Shown here: one piece after another, positions 46,483 to 55,331 of the stretch
How the letters are laid out: each line of letters begins with the position of its first letter
Position numbering within the stretch: the stretch's first letter is position 1
Assembly (NCBI RefSeq): GCF_014646115.1
Contig: NZ_BMMV01000013.1
Coordinates: forward strand, 62,001-126,000
DNA: 64,000 nt
DNA from: Streptomyces camponoticapitis
GTDB taxonomy: Bacteria > Actinomycetota > Actinomycetes > Streptomycetales > Streptomycetaceae
Reading direction: 5' to 3'
Made by a program: the position numbers and the translations under genes
Notes under the pieces: model-generated
Told to the model about the DNA's origin: nothing
The model's input: the letters and a program-made list of their open reading frames with translations, nothing else
The model's database searches: none

Positions 46483-48137
46483 GCGGCGACCACCAGACCC
46501 TGGCACTACTGCTGTTCAGCGCCTTCGTCGCCGTCACCCTCGGCATCACCACATGGGTGGGCCGCGACCGGCACGGCTCGGCGGAGGAGTTCTACACCGG
46601 CGGACGGCTCTTCTCTCCCATGGAGAATGGTTTCGCCATCGCCGGTGACTACATGTCCGCCGCCTCCTTCCTCGGTATCTCCGGCCTCATCGCCCTCTTC
46701 GGCTACGACGGCATGCTCTACTCTGTCGGCTTCCTCGTCGCCTGGCTCGTCGTCCTGCTGCTCGTGGCCGAACTCGTACGCAACTGCGGCCGGTTCACGC
46801 TGGCCGACGTCGTCGCCGCGCGGATGCGGGAGCGCCCGGTCAGGATCGCGGCGGGAACTTCCTCCGTCGCCGTCTCCGTTCTGTATCTGGTCGCGCAGAT
46901 GGTCGGGGCGGGCAGCCTGGTCGCGCTGCTGCTGGGCGGTACGAGCGAGGCGGCGCGCTCGTGGACGGTGATCGGCGTGGGCGCGCTGATGGTCGTCTAC
47001 GTGACGCTGGGCGGGATGCGGGCCACCACCTGGATCCAGATCGTCAAGGCCGTGCTGCTGATGGCCGGCACGGTCGCGCTGACAGTTTTCGTACTGCTCC
47101 GTTTCCACGGCGACTTCAACGCGCTGCTCACCACCGCGGCCGAACGGAGCGGCCACGGAAAGGAGTTCCTGTCGCCGGGGCTCGCCTACGGCGGGGGCTG
47201 GACCGCGCGCTTCGACTTCATCAGTCTGGGGCTCGCCCTGGTGCTCGGTACGGCCGGACTGCCGCACATCCTCTCCCGCTTCTACACCGTGCCGACCGCC
47301 CGCGCCGCGCGCCGCTCGGTCGTCTGGTCCATCGGGCTGATCGGCGGCTTCTATCTGATGACGATCGTGCTCGGCTTCGGCGCCGCCGCCGTGGTCGGCA
47401 CCGACGAGGTGCGCGCGTCCAGCGCGGCGGGGAACACGGCGGTGCCGCTGCTCGCGCTGGACCTCGGCGGCGGCGCGGGTTCCACCGGCGGCACGGTCCT
47501 CTTCGCGGTGGTCGCGGCGGTCGCCTTCGCGACGATCCTCGCCGTCGTCGCGGGCATCACGCTCGCCTCGTCGGCCTCCGTCGCGCACGACCTCTACGCC
47601 TCGCTCAAGCGGCCCCGGCGCGCGGGAAAGCCGCACGCCAGGTCCCACGCCACGCCTCATCCCAAGCCCAGCGCGAAGTCCCGCGCCAAGCCGCGCGGCG
47701 AGGTCGCCGTGGCCAGGTTCGCGGCGGCCGGAATCGGTGCCGTGGCCATCGCGCTCGGGCTGCTCGCCCGCGACCTCAATGTGGCTTTCCTCGTCGGACT
47801 CGCCTTCGCCGTCGCGGCCTCGGCCAATCTGCCCGTCCTGCTCTACTCGCTGTTCTGGCGGAACTTCACCACGCGCGGTGCCGTCTGGTCGGTCTACGGA
47901 GGCCTGGTGCCGGCCGTGCTGCTCGTGGTGTTCTCACCGGTCGTCTCCGGGAGCCCCGGGGCGATGTTCCCCGGCGTGGACTTCCATGTCTTCCCGCTCC
48001 AGAATCCGGGCCTGGTCTCGATCCCGCTAGGCTTCCTGGCGGGCTGGATCGGCACGGTCCTCTCCCGCGAACCCGCGGACGAGGCCAAGCACGCGGAGTC
48101 CGAGGTGCGTTCGCTCACCGGTGCGGGCGCCGTCTGA
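46479..48137 (+). CDS. actP: Cation/acetate symporter (SSS family, ActP-like)
   Basis: A 552-residue sodium:solute symporter for acetate or short monocarboxylates. It starts in an ATGA overlap with the DUF485 gene. About 13 helices are visible. The family sequences RDRHGSAEEFYTGGRLFSPMENGFAIAGDYMSAASFLGISGLIALFGYDG and LVLGTAGLPHILSRFYTVPTARAARRSV are very like ActP. A hydrophilic Lys/His/Ala-rich loop around residues 380-405 (ARSHATPHPKPSAKSRAKPRG) is an unusual insertion. It is followed convergently by a CitB-type regulator gene. Confidence 0.92.
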   Translation: MSGDHQTLALLLFSAFVAVTLGITTWVGRDRHGSAEEFYTGGRLFSPMENGFAIAGDYMSAASFLGISGLIALFGYDGMLYSVGFLVAWLVVLLLVAELVRNCGRFTLADVVAARMRERPVRIAAGTSSVAVSVLYLVAQMVGAGSLVALLLGGTSEAARSWTVIGVGALMVVYVTLGGMRATTWIQIVKAVLLMAGTVALTVFVLLRFHGDFNALLTTAAERSGHGKEFLSPGLAYGGGWTARFDFISLGLALVLGTAGLPHILSRFYTVPTARAARRSVVWSIGLIGGFYLMTIVLGFGAAAVVGTDEVRASSAAGNTAVPLLALDLGGGAGSTGGTVLFAVVAAVAFATILAVVAGITLASSASVAHDLYASLKRPRRAGKPHARSHATPHPKPSAKSRAKPRGEVAVARFAAAGIGAVAIALGLLARDLNVAFLVGLAFAVAASANLPVLLYSLFWRNFTTRGAVWSVYGGLVPAVLLVVFSPVVSGSPGAMFPGVDFHVFPLQNPGLVSIPLGFLAGWIGTVLSREPADEAKHAESEVRSLTGAGAV

Positions 48138-48150
48138 CGGGCGCCCCGGG

Positions 48151-48831
48151 TCAGCCGCTCGCCGCCCACGCGTACCGGTGCTCGGGGCGGCCCGTCTCGC
48201 CGTACCGGAGGCTGAGCCGTACCCGCCCCGCCCGCTCCAGCAGTTTGAGATACCGCTGCGCCGTCTGCCGGCTCATGCCCGCGCTCTCGGCGATCTCGTG
48301 CGCCGAGAGCGGGCCTTCGGCGCCGAGCAGCACCTGGCGTACCACCTCGGCGGTGCTCGGCGAGTGGCCCTTGGGCAGTTGGGGCGGCGCCGCGGACGCC
48401 GACAGTGCCCCGAACATCCGGTCCACATCGGCCTGTTCGGCCTCACCGCCGCCCTCCACCGCGCGTCGCAGCGTCGCGTACGCCTCCAGTTTGGTGCGCA
48501 GCCCGGCGAAGCCGAACGGTTTGACCAGGTACTGGAGCGCCCCGTGGCGCATCGCCGACTGGACCGTGGCGACGTCGCGCGCCGCCGTCACCATGATCAC
48601 GTCGGTCCGGTGGCCGAGCCCGCGCAGTTCGCGTACCACCGAGAGGCCGTTGCGGTCGGGCAGATAATGGTCGAGAAGGATCAGGTCGACGGGCCGCTCG
48701 GCGAGCCGGGTGAGCGCCTCCGTCCCCGAATGCGCCTTGGCGACGACCCGGAATCCGGCAACTTTCGCCACATAGGCGGTGTTGATGTCGGCGACCCGGA
48801 TGTCGTCGTCCACGACCAGTACGTCGATCAT
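48151..48831 (-). CDS. CitB/DcuR-family response regulator
   Basis: A 226-residue regulator. The receiver starts MIDVLVVDDDIRVADIN, the phospho-Asp is in LILLDHYLPDRNG (about 54), and the switch residues are in MVTAARD and YLVKPF. The C-terminal winged-helix domain (STAEVVRQVLLGAEGPLSAHEIAESAGMSRQTAQRYLKLLERAGRVRL) is typical of the CitB/DcuR/DctR group that controls carboxylate uptake. It overlaps its kinase gene by 4 bp (ATGA) and ends 13 bp from the acetate-symporter stop, so a role in organic-acid sensing is likely. Confidence 0.92.
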   Translation of the reverse strand: MIDVLVVDDDIRVADINTAYVAKVAGFRVVAKAHSGTEALTRLAERPVDLILLDHYLPDRNGLSVVRELRGLGHRTDVIMVTAARDVATVQSAMRHGALQYLVKPFGFAGLRTKLEAYATLRRAVEGGGEAEQADVDRMFGALSASAAPPQLPKGHSPSTAEVVRQVLLGAEGPLSAHEIAESAGMSRQTAQRYLKLLERAGRVRLSLRYGETGRPEHRYAWAASG

Positions 48832-50552
48832 CGTGTCTCTCCTGTGGTGACGGGCCCGCCCGGATCGCGCAGGGGACCACCGTCCGGCGGCGCGCCGTCC
48901 CCCGCCGCGTCGCGTACGTCGCCCCCCGCCGCACCCGTCTCCTCGGCCAGTGCCTCGGGCAGTACGACGGTGAACTCCGCTCCGCCGTCGGCGGATTCGG
49001 TGACCCGCGCGCTGCCGCCCTGACGCTCGGCGAGCCGGCGCACCATGGCGAGGCCGAGCCCGCGCCTCCCGTGGGAGGGCGGGTCCTTCGTCGTCCAGCC
49101 CTCGGTGAAGACCAGTTCGCGCCGGTCCGGCGGGACCCCGGGGCCGCTGTCGGAGATCCGCAGGACGACCGTACGGCCCTCGGCCCGTACCTCCACCTCG
49201 ATGCGCGCGTCCTCGGAGCCGGCCGCCGCGTCCAGCGCGTTGTCCACGAGATTGCCCAGCACGGTGACCAGCCCCTGCGGGTCGACGACCCGGTCCGGCA
49301 GCAGGGTGGCGGGCGAGATGCGCAGCGAGACACCCCGCTCGGCGGCGACGGTGGCCTTGCCGACCAGCAGCGCCGCCGGCAGCGGGTCGTGGATCCGCTC
49401 GGTGACCTGCTCGGCGGTGGCCCGGTGGACCCCGACGACCTCGGTCACGAACTCCACCGCCTCCTCGTGCATCTCCAGCTCCAGCAGCCCCATCAGTGTG
49501 TGCATCCGGTTGGCGTGCTCGTGGTCCTGGGCCCGCAGCGCGTCGATGAGACCACGTGTGGCGTCCAGCTCCCGGCCCAGCTGTTCCAGCTCCGTACGGT
49601 CACGGAGTGTGGCGACCGCGCCGCCGTCGTCCGTCGGCATCCGGTTGGCGATGAGGACCCGTCCGCCGCTCACGGTCAGCAGGTCCTCGCCGGCCACCCG
49701 GCCCGCCAGCACGTCGGTGGTACGGCCGGGGCCGAGCACCGCGTCGAGGGGTTGTCCGGTGGCCTCGGACCCGAGGCCCAGCAGCCGCTGCGCCTCGTCG
49801 TTCATCAGCCGGATCCGGCCGGTCCCGTCGAGGGCGATCACTCCCTCGCGCAGGCTGTGCAGCATGGCCTCACGTTCCGCGAGCAGCGCCGAGATGTCGG
49901 AGAAGGCCAGGTCGTGGGTCTGGCGCTGAAGCCGTCTGGAGATCAGATAGGCGGCCAGCGCGCCGACGGCCAGGGCCCCGCCCGCGTACGCGAGGAGTCC
50001 GGGGATCGTCGCCAGCAGACGCGTCCGGACGCTGTCGTAGGCGATGCCCACCGAGACGGCGCCGATGATCTTCCCCGACTCGTCGCGGAGCGGGACCTTG
50101 CCGCGCGCCGAGCGGCCGAGGGTGCCGCTGTCGATCTCCATGACGTCCTTGCCGGCGATCGCCTCGCTGGGGTCCGTGGAGACGACCCGGCCGATCTGCC
50201 CGGTGTCGGTGTGTGACCAGCGGACGCCGCGTCTGTCCATGATCACGACATACTCGGCGCCGGTGGCCCGCCTGATGCGCTCGGCCTCCGCCTGCACCGG
50301 CCCGTCGACCGAGGGCCGCGACCCCAGCAGCGCGTCCGCGACCGGTTCGGACGCGGTCGTCTCGGCGATCGCCAGCGCCCTGCGCATGGCCTGGTCGTCG
50401 AGCTGATCGCTCAGCGGTCTGAGGAAGAGTCCCGTGGCGAGCACGGCGGTGCCGGCGGCGATGGCCAGCTGCATCAGCAGCACCTGCGAGAAGACGCGCC
50501 GTGGCCAGCCGAATCGCCGCCGTCGCTGCGGGGTCGTCGGTCCGGCGCTCAT
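48828..50552 (-). CDS. CitA/DcuS-type sensor histidine kinase
   Basis: A 574-residue membrane kinase. ATG at 50552 is chosen; TACCGT 8 nt upstream suggests a leaderless mRNA. Helix 1 is near 20-45, followed by an extracytoplasmic PAS-like (PDC/sCache) sensor with GRSARGKVPLRDESGKIIGAVSVGIAYDSV. Helix 2 is near 170-190, then a cytoplasmic PAS (LREGVIALDGTGRIRLMNDEAQRLLG), the SPOB-like helix with DHEHANRMHTLMGLLEL (phospho-His) and HATPase_c (GNLVDNALDAAAG, SGPGVP, GRRGLGLAMVRR). This is the layout of citrate/C4-dicarboxylate sensors. Confidence 0.93.
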   Translation of the reverse strand: MSAGPTTPQRRRRFGWPRRVFSQVLLMQLAIAAGTAVLATGLFLRPLSDQLDDQAMRRALAIAETTASEPVADALLGSRPSVDGPVQAEAERIRRATGAEYVVIMDRRGVRWSHTDTGQIGRVVSTDPSEAIAGKDVMEIDSGTLGRSARGKVPLRDESGKIIGAVSVGIAYDSVRTRLLATIPGLLAYAGGALAVGALAAYLISRRLQRQTHDLAFSDISALLAEREAMLHSLREGVIALDGTGRIRLMNDEAQRLLGLGSEATGQPLDAVLGPGRTTDVLAGRVAGEDLLTVSGGRVLIANRMPTDDGGAVATLRDRTELEQLGRELDATRGLIDALRAQDHEHANRMHTLMGLLELEMHEEAVEFVTEVVGVHRATAEQVTERIHDPLPAALLVGKATVAAERGVSLRISPATLLPDRVVDPQGLVTVLGNLVDNALDAAAGSEDARIEVEVRAEGRTVVLRISDSGPGVPPDRRELVFTEGWTTKDPPSHGRRGLGLAMVRRLAERQGGSARVTESADGGAEFTVVLPEALAEETGAAGGDVRDAAGDGAPPDGGPLRDPGGPVTTGETR

Positions 50553-50582
50553 GCGTAGGAACGGTAGACCGCGCAGGTGCCT

Positions 50583-50599
50583 TTCTGAAATTTTCAGAA
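50583..50599. promoter_or_regulatory. 17-bp palindrome upstream of the CitA-type kinase gene
   Basis: TTCTGAAA-T-TTTCAGAA is a perfect inverted repeat 31 bp upstream of the kinase start. It may be the binding site of the partner response regulator or of the neighbouring LacI-type protein; the sequence alone cannot decide. Confidence 0.6.
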
Positions 50600-50602
50600 T
50601 CA

Positions 50603-50639
50603 CGCAAATGACTTACGTGTTTTGCGGCTCGCTTGCGGC
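50603..50639. promoter_or_regulatory. Candidate LacI/MalR-type operator before the GH87 gene
   Basis: TTGCGGC occurs twice (50622-50628 and 50633-50639), 11 bp apart, the second as CTTGCGGC. CGCAAA at 50603 lies in inverted orientation. CTTGC-type repeats are the binding elements of Streptomyces MalR-like proteins. The same hexamer recurs before the lacI gene and the ABC genes. Confidence 0.45.
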
Positions 50640-50896
50640 CTGTCGAAACTTCCCTGGAAAGCTGACTGATAGGGCCTGGTGGGTCCGTCTTGGGCGTTTT
50701 CGAGCCAGAGAACGGCCGACTTGGTTCTGTCGGACTGGTGGACGCTCTCGCATTTCTCTGCAACTCTCTGACCGCACAACGCAAAAGATCCCTCTCGTCA
50801 GTGCAGAAACGCTTGTCGCACCAGCCAGGTGGCACCAGCCATGCAGACAGAGCCGCGCCTCGCCGCCCCCGCGCCGAGGCCGAAGATCGGGGATAC

Positions 50897-53800
50897 ATGA
50901 GATCTCACCGATGGAGATGGCGGGCGATCGCCGCCGCCGTCAGCACCAGTCTCCTGATGGTCGGCGTGCCGTCACTCACCGCTTCGGCGGCCGACGGCCC
51001 CAACATCGCCGCGGGCAGTACCGCGGCGGCGAGCAGCGCATCGAGCGACCACTCCGCCCGGATGGCCGCGGACGGCAACCAGTCGACGTACTGGCAGGGC
51101 TCCGGCAAGAGCCTCCCCCAGTGGGTCCAGACCGATCTGGGCTCCGCCGCCCGGATCGACCAGGTCACCCTGAAGCTCCCCGCGGACTGGAAGACCAGAA
51201 GGCAGACCCTCGCCGTCCAGGGCAGCGCCGACGGCACCAGCTTCGCGACCCTGAAGACCTCCGCCTCGTACACATTCAGTCCGGGCGAGGCCAACGAGGT
51301 CAGCATCTCGTTCCCCGCCACCCGGGCGCGTTTCGTCCGCGTGAACATCACCAAGAACTCCGTGGCGTCCGCGGGCCAGCTCGCCGAGCTCCAGGTCCAC
51401 AAGGCCGCCGCGGCTTCGGTGAATCTGGCCGCCGGCCGGACGCTCACCGAGAGCAGCCACACCGAGGTGTACGCGGCGGCCAACGCCAACGACGGCAACA
51501 AGGGAAGCTACTGGGAGAGCCGTAACGGCGCCTTCCCGCAGTGGCTCCAGGCCGACCTCGGCTCCTCCGTGCGCGTCAACAGCGTCGTCCTGAAGCTCCC
51601 CGACGGCTGGGGCGCCAGAAGCCAGACCCTCAAGCTCCAGGGCAGCGCCAACGGCACGACGTTCACCGACCTGACCTCCTCGCAGGCGTACCAGTTCGCG
51701 CCCGGCTCCGGAAACACGGTGACGATCCCCTTCGACGCCACCACCACGCGCTACGTACGGGTCCTGGTCACCGCCAACTCCGTGCAGCCCGCCGCCCAGG
51801 TGTCCGAGCTGGAGATCTACGGCCCCGAGACGGGTGACACCCAGGCACCGACGGCGCCCGCCGAACTGGCGTACACCGAGCCCGCCTCCGGCCAGATCAG
51901 GCTGACCTGGAAGGCGTCGACCGACGACACCGCGGTCACCGGCTACGACATCTACGCCAACAACGTGCTGCGCACCAGCGTCGCCGGGAACGTCACCACC
52001 TTCACCGACACCCAGCCCGGCAACGCCGAGGTCTCGTACTACGTACGGGCCAAGGACGCGGCGGGCAACCAGTCGGGCAACAGCAACACCGTCACCCGCG
52101 GGCCGGCGGGCGGTGACACCCAGGCACCGACGGCGCCCACCGGTCTCGCCCACACCTCGCCCTCGCCCACCCAGGTCAGGCTGACCTGGCAGGCGTCGAG
52201 CGACAACACGGCGGTCACCGGGTACGAGATCTACGCCAACAACGTGCTGCGCGACACCGTCGCGGGCAACGTCCTGACCTTCACCGACACCCAGCCGGCC
52301 AGCACCACGGTCTCGTACTTCGTACGGGCCAGGGACGCGGCGGGCAACCGGTCGGGCAACAGCAACACGGTCGTACGCACCGGCAGCACCGGCTCGGTCT
52401 CCAACCTCGCCGTCGGCAAGCCGATCAGCGCCTCCTCCGTGGTCCACACGTTCGTCGCGGCCAACGCCAACGACAACTCGACGTCGACCTACTGGGAAGG
52501 CGCCGGGGGCAGTTACCCCAACACGCTGACCGTGAAGCTGGGCTCCAACGCCTCCACCGAGAGCGTCGTCGTCAAGCTCAACCCGGACAGCAGCTGGGGA
52601 CCGCGTACCCAGAACATCCAGGTGCTGGGGCGCGAGCAGAGCGCCACGGGCTTCACCAGCCTGGCCGCCGCGAAGGACTACGCGTTCAGCCCGGCCTCCG
52701 GGAACCAGGTGACGATCCCGGTCTCCGGCAACGTCGCGGACGTCCAGCTCAGGTTCACCTCCAACACCGGTTCCGGTGCGGGCCAGGTGGCGGAGTTCCA
52801 GGTGCTCGGTGAGCCGGCACCCAACCCGGACCTCCAGGTCACGGCCGTGACCGCGGCCCCCGCCGAGCCGGTCGAGTCCAACCCGATCACGCTGTCGGCG
52901 ACGGTACGCAACAACGGCACGGTCGCCGCCGCGGCGAGCTCGCTGGAATTCCGCCTCGGTGACTCCAAGGTCGGCACGGCGGCGGTGGGCACCCTCGCCC
53001 CCGGCGCGTCGGCGAACGTCAGCGCCGCGATCGGTCCGCGCGACGCCGGCAGCTACGAACTCAGCGCGGTCGCCGACGTGGCGGAAGCGGTCATCGAGCA
53101 GAACGAGACCAACAACACCTTCACCGCCGCGTCCCCGCTGGTGGTGAAGCCGGTCGCCAGCTCCGACCTGGTGGCGACCCTGGGCTCGTCCCCGTCCGCC
53201 CCGGCGGCCGGTGACACGGTCAACTTCTCCGTCACGGTCAAGAACCAGGGCACCGTCGCCTCCGCGGGCGGCAGCCACGGCATCACCCTGACCGTGCTCA
53301 ACTCCGAGGGCGCCACGGTACGGACCCTCACCGGCGCGCACACCGGAGCCATCGCGGCGGGTGCCACCGCGGCGCCGGTCTCGCTCGGGACCTGGACCGC
53401 CGCCAACGGCTCGTACACCGTGAGGGTCGTCCTCGCGGACGACGCCAACGAGGTGCCGGTCAAGCGCGAGAACAACACCAGCACCCAGCCGCTCTTCGTC
53501 GGCCGAGGCGCCAACATGCCGTTCGACATGTACGAGGCCGAGGACGGCACGACCGGCGGCGGCGCGACGAAGGTCGGTCCCAACCGGACGATCGGCGACA
53601 TCGCGGGCGAGGCATCGGGCCGCAGGGCCGTCAACCTCGACGCGACCGGCGAGTTCGTGGAGTTCACCACCCGGGCCAGCACCAACACCCTGGTGACCCG
53701 GTTCTCCATCCCCGACTCGGCGGGCGGCGGGGGCATCAACTCCACGCTCAACGTCTATGTGGACGGCGTCTTCCTCAAGGCGATCGACCTCACGTCCAAG

Positions 53801-55183
53801 TACGCCTGGCTGTACGGCGCCGAGGCGGGACCGGGCAACTCCCCGGGCCAGGGCGCGCCCCGTCACATCTACGACGAGGCGAACGTGATGCTGGGCAAGA
53901 CCGTCCCGGCGGGCAGCAAGATCAAGCTGCAGAAGGACGCGGCCAACAACACCACCTACGCGATCGACTTCATCAACCTGGAGCAGGTCGCGCCGACCGC
54001 CAACCCGGACCCCGCCACGTACACGGTCCCGGCCGGCTTCACCCACCAGGACGTGCAGAACGCCCTGGACCGGGTCCGGATGGACAACACGGGCACCCTG
54101 AAGGGTGTCTACCTGCCCGCCGGTGACTACCAGACGGCCAGCAAGTTCCAGGTGTACGGCAAGCCCGTGCAGGTGATCGGCGCCGGTCCCTGGTACACCA
54201 AGTTCCACGCCCCGTCGACGCAGGACAACACCGACATCGGCTTCCGGGCCGAGGCCGCGGCCGCGGGTTCCTCGTTCAAGAACTTCGCGTACTTCGGCAA
54301 CTACACCTCGCGCATCGACGGTCCGGGCAAGGTGTTCGACTTCTCGAACGTGCGCGACATCGAGATCGACAACATCTGGAACGAGCACATGGTGTGCCTC
54401 TACTGGGGCGCGAACACCGATGACATGACCATCAAGAACTCCCGTATCCGCAACATGTTCGCCGACGGCATCAACATGACCAACGGCAGCACCGGCAACC
54501 TCGTGACCAACAACGAGGCCCGGGCCACGGGAGACGACAGCTTCGCGCTCTTCTCGGCGATCGACGCCGGCGGCGCGGACATGAAGGACAACGTCTACGA
54601 GAATCTGACGTCGATCCTGACCTGGCGCGCGGCGGGTGTGGCCGTCTACGGCGGCTTCAACAACACCTTCCGCAACATCCACATCGCGGACACGCTCGTG
54701 TACTCGGGCATCACGGTCAGCTCCCTGGACTTCGGCTACCCGATGAACGGCTTCGGGACCGAGCCCACGACGATCGAGAACGTGTCGATCGTCAGAGCCG
54801 GCGGCCACTTCTGGGGCGGGCAGACATTCCCCGGAATCTGGCTGTTCTCCGCGTCCAAGGTGTTCCAGGGCATCCGGATCAACAACGTGGACATCGTCGA
54901 CCCGACGTACAGCGGGGTCATGTTCCAGACCAACTACGTAGGAGGACAGCCGCAGTTCCCGATCAAGGACACCATCCTCAGTGACATCTCGATCACCGGT
55001 GCGAAGAAGAGCGGTGACGCCTACGATGCCAAGTCGGGCTTCGGGCTGTGGGCGAACGAGATGCCGGAGGCGGGGCAGGGTCCCGCGGTCGGTGAGGTCA
55101 CGTTCAACGGTCTGAGGCTGAGCGGCAACGCTCTGGACGTGAAGAACACCACGCCCAACTTCAAGATCCATATCAACCCGTAG
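50897..55183 (+). CDS. Secreted multi-modular GH87-type alpha-1,3-glucanase / mycodextranase
   Basis: A 1428-residue exported glucanase (ATG at 50897, GGGGA 5 nt upstream). Module order, approximate residues: signal peptide 1-35; F5/8C (discoidin) 37-165; second F5/8C 170-305; FN3 312-400; FN3 405-495; third F5/8C 499-640; two CARDB-like Ig modules 645-750 and 752-865; CBM35/CBM6-like module starting FDMYEAEDGTTGG (876-1035); catalytic right-handed beta-helix 1041-1428. Asp1190 (ADGIN) and Asp1213-Asp1214 (TGDDSFALF) fit the three catalytic Asp of GH87 enzymes, whose 23/24-residue spacing I recall from Bacillus Agl-KA. Likely activity is endo-cleavage of alpha-1,3-glucan (mutan, fungal wall, nigeran). 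It opens a locus containing importer, LacI and alpha-glucosidase genes. Confidence 0.85.
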   Translation: MRSHRWRWRAIAAAVSTSLLMVGVPSLTASAADGPNIAAGSTAAASSASSDHSARMAADGNQSTYWQGSGKSLPQWVQTDLGSAARIDQVTLKLPADWKTRRQTLAVQGSADGTSFATLKTSASYTFSPGEANEVSISFPATRARFVRVNITKNSVASAGQLAELQVHKAAAASVNLAAGRTLTESSHTEVYAAANANDGNKGSYWESRNGAFPQWLQADLGSSVRVNSVVLKLPDGWGARSQTLKLQGSANGTTFTDLTSSQAYQFAPGSGNTVTIPFDATTTRYVRVLVTANSVQPAAQVSELEIYGPETGDTQAPTAPAELAYTEPASGQIRLTWKASTDDTAVTGYDIYANNVLRTSVAGNVTTFTDTQPGNAEVSYYVRAKDAAGNQSGNSNTVTRGPAGGDTQAPTAPTGLAHTSPSPTQVRLTWQASSDNTAVTGYEIYANNVLRDTVAGNVLTFTDTQPASTTVSYFVRARDAAGNRSGNSNTVVRTGSTGSVSNLAVGKPISASSVVHTFVAANANDNSTSTYWEGAGGSYPNTLTVKLGSNASTESVVVKLNPDSSWGPRTQNIQVLGREQSATGFTSLAAAKDYAFSPASGNQVTIPVSGNVADVQLRFTSNTGSGAGQVAEFQVLGEPAPNPDLQVTAVTAAPAEPVESNPITLSATVRNNGTVAAAASSLEFRLGDSKVGTAAVGTLAPGASANVSAAIGPRDAGSYELSAVADVAEAVIEQNETNNTFTAASPLVVKPVASSDLVATLGSSPSAPAAGDTVNFSVTVKNQGTVASAGGSHGITLTVLNSEGATVRTLTGAHTGAIAAGATAAPVSLGTWTAANGSYTVRVVLADDANEVPVKRENNTSTQPLFVGRGANMPFDMYEAEDGTTGGGATKVGPNRTIGDIAGEASGRRAVNLDATGEFVEFTTRASTNTLVTRFSIPDSAGGGGINSTLNVYVDGVFLKAIDLTSKYAWLYGAEAGPGNSPGQGAPRHIYDEANVMLGKTVPAGSKIKLQKDAANNTTYAIDFINLEQVAPTANPDPATYTVPAGFTHQDVQNALDRVRMDNTGTLKGVYLPAGDYQTASKFQVYGKPVQVIGAGPWYTKFHAPSTQDNTDIGFRAEAAAAGSSFKNFAYFGNYTSRIDGPGKVFDFSNVRDIEIDNIWNEHMVCLYWGANTDDMTIKNSRIRNMFADGINMTNGSTGNLVTNNEARATGDDSFALFSAIDAGGADMKDNVYENLTSILTWRAAGVAVYGGFNNTFRNIHIADTLVYSGITVSSLDFGYPMNGFGTEPTTIENVSIVRAGGHFWGGQTFPGIWLFSASKVFQGIRINNVDIVDPTYSGVMFQTNYVGGQPQFPIKDTILSDISITGAKKSGDAYDAKSGFGLWANEMPEAGQGPAVGEVTFNGLRLSGNALDVKNTTPNFKIHINP

Positions 55184-55233
55184 GACAGCGGCACACGGCG
55201 CGCGGCACCGCGCATCACAGGTGCGGGCGTCGG

Positions 55234-55269
55234 CATGGTGCCGCCCGGGGCTCCCGGGTGGCACCATGG
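55234..55269 (+). terminator. Terminator after the GH87 gene
   Basis: CATGGTGCC (55234-55242) pairs with GGCACCATG (55260-55268), and inner CCCGGG/CCCGGG arms extend the stem. It lies 51 bp past the stop and separates the GH87 gene from lacI. Confidence 0.75.
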
Positions 55270-55302
55270 CTGTGCTGGGACTTTACGCTGAGAAGTAAGT
55301 AG

Positions 55303-55328
55303 CTTGCATTGTTTGCGCTAGTCTTGCG
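55303..55328 (+). promoter_or_regulatory. CTTGC repeats overlapping the lacI promoter
   Basis: CTTGCA (55303), TTTGCG (55312) and CTTGCG (55323) lie in the same orientation, the outer two exactly 20 bp apart. The -10 TAGTCT (55319-55324) sits between and within them, so a protein bound here would shut off the lacI gene. This fits autoregulation. Confidence 0.55.
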
Positions 55329-55331
55329 TGT

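Larger units (their letters stand above)
50553..50896. other. 344-bp divergent promoter region, CitA-type kinase / GH87 gene
   Basis: Near the kinase there is a 17-bp palindrome. Further on there are a TTGCGGC direct repeat, a CGCAAA/TTTGCG inverted pair (50603-50626) and CGTTTTCG (50695-50702). The rest (about 50710-50890) is leader for the GH87 gene with no supported ORF. The base composition is more AT-rich than the flanks, as expected for regulatory DNA. Confidence 0.5.

Noticed and set aside
50972..55267. 1431-codon minus-strand open frame opposite the GH87 gene
   Set aside because: Length reflects GC-rich third positions; the plus strand has a signal peptide, modules and catalytic residues.
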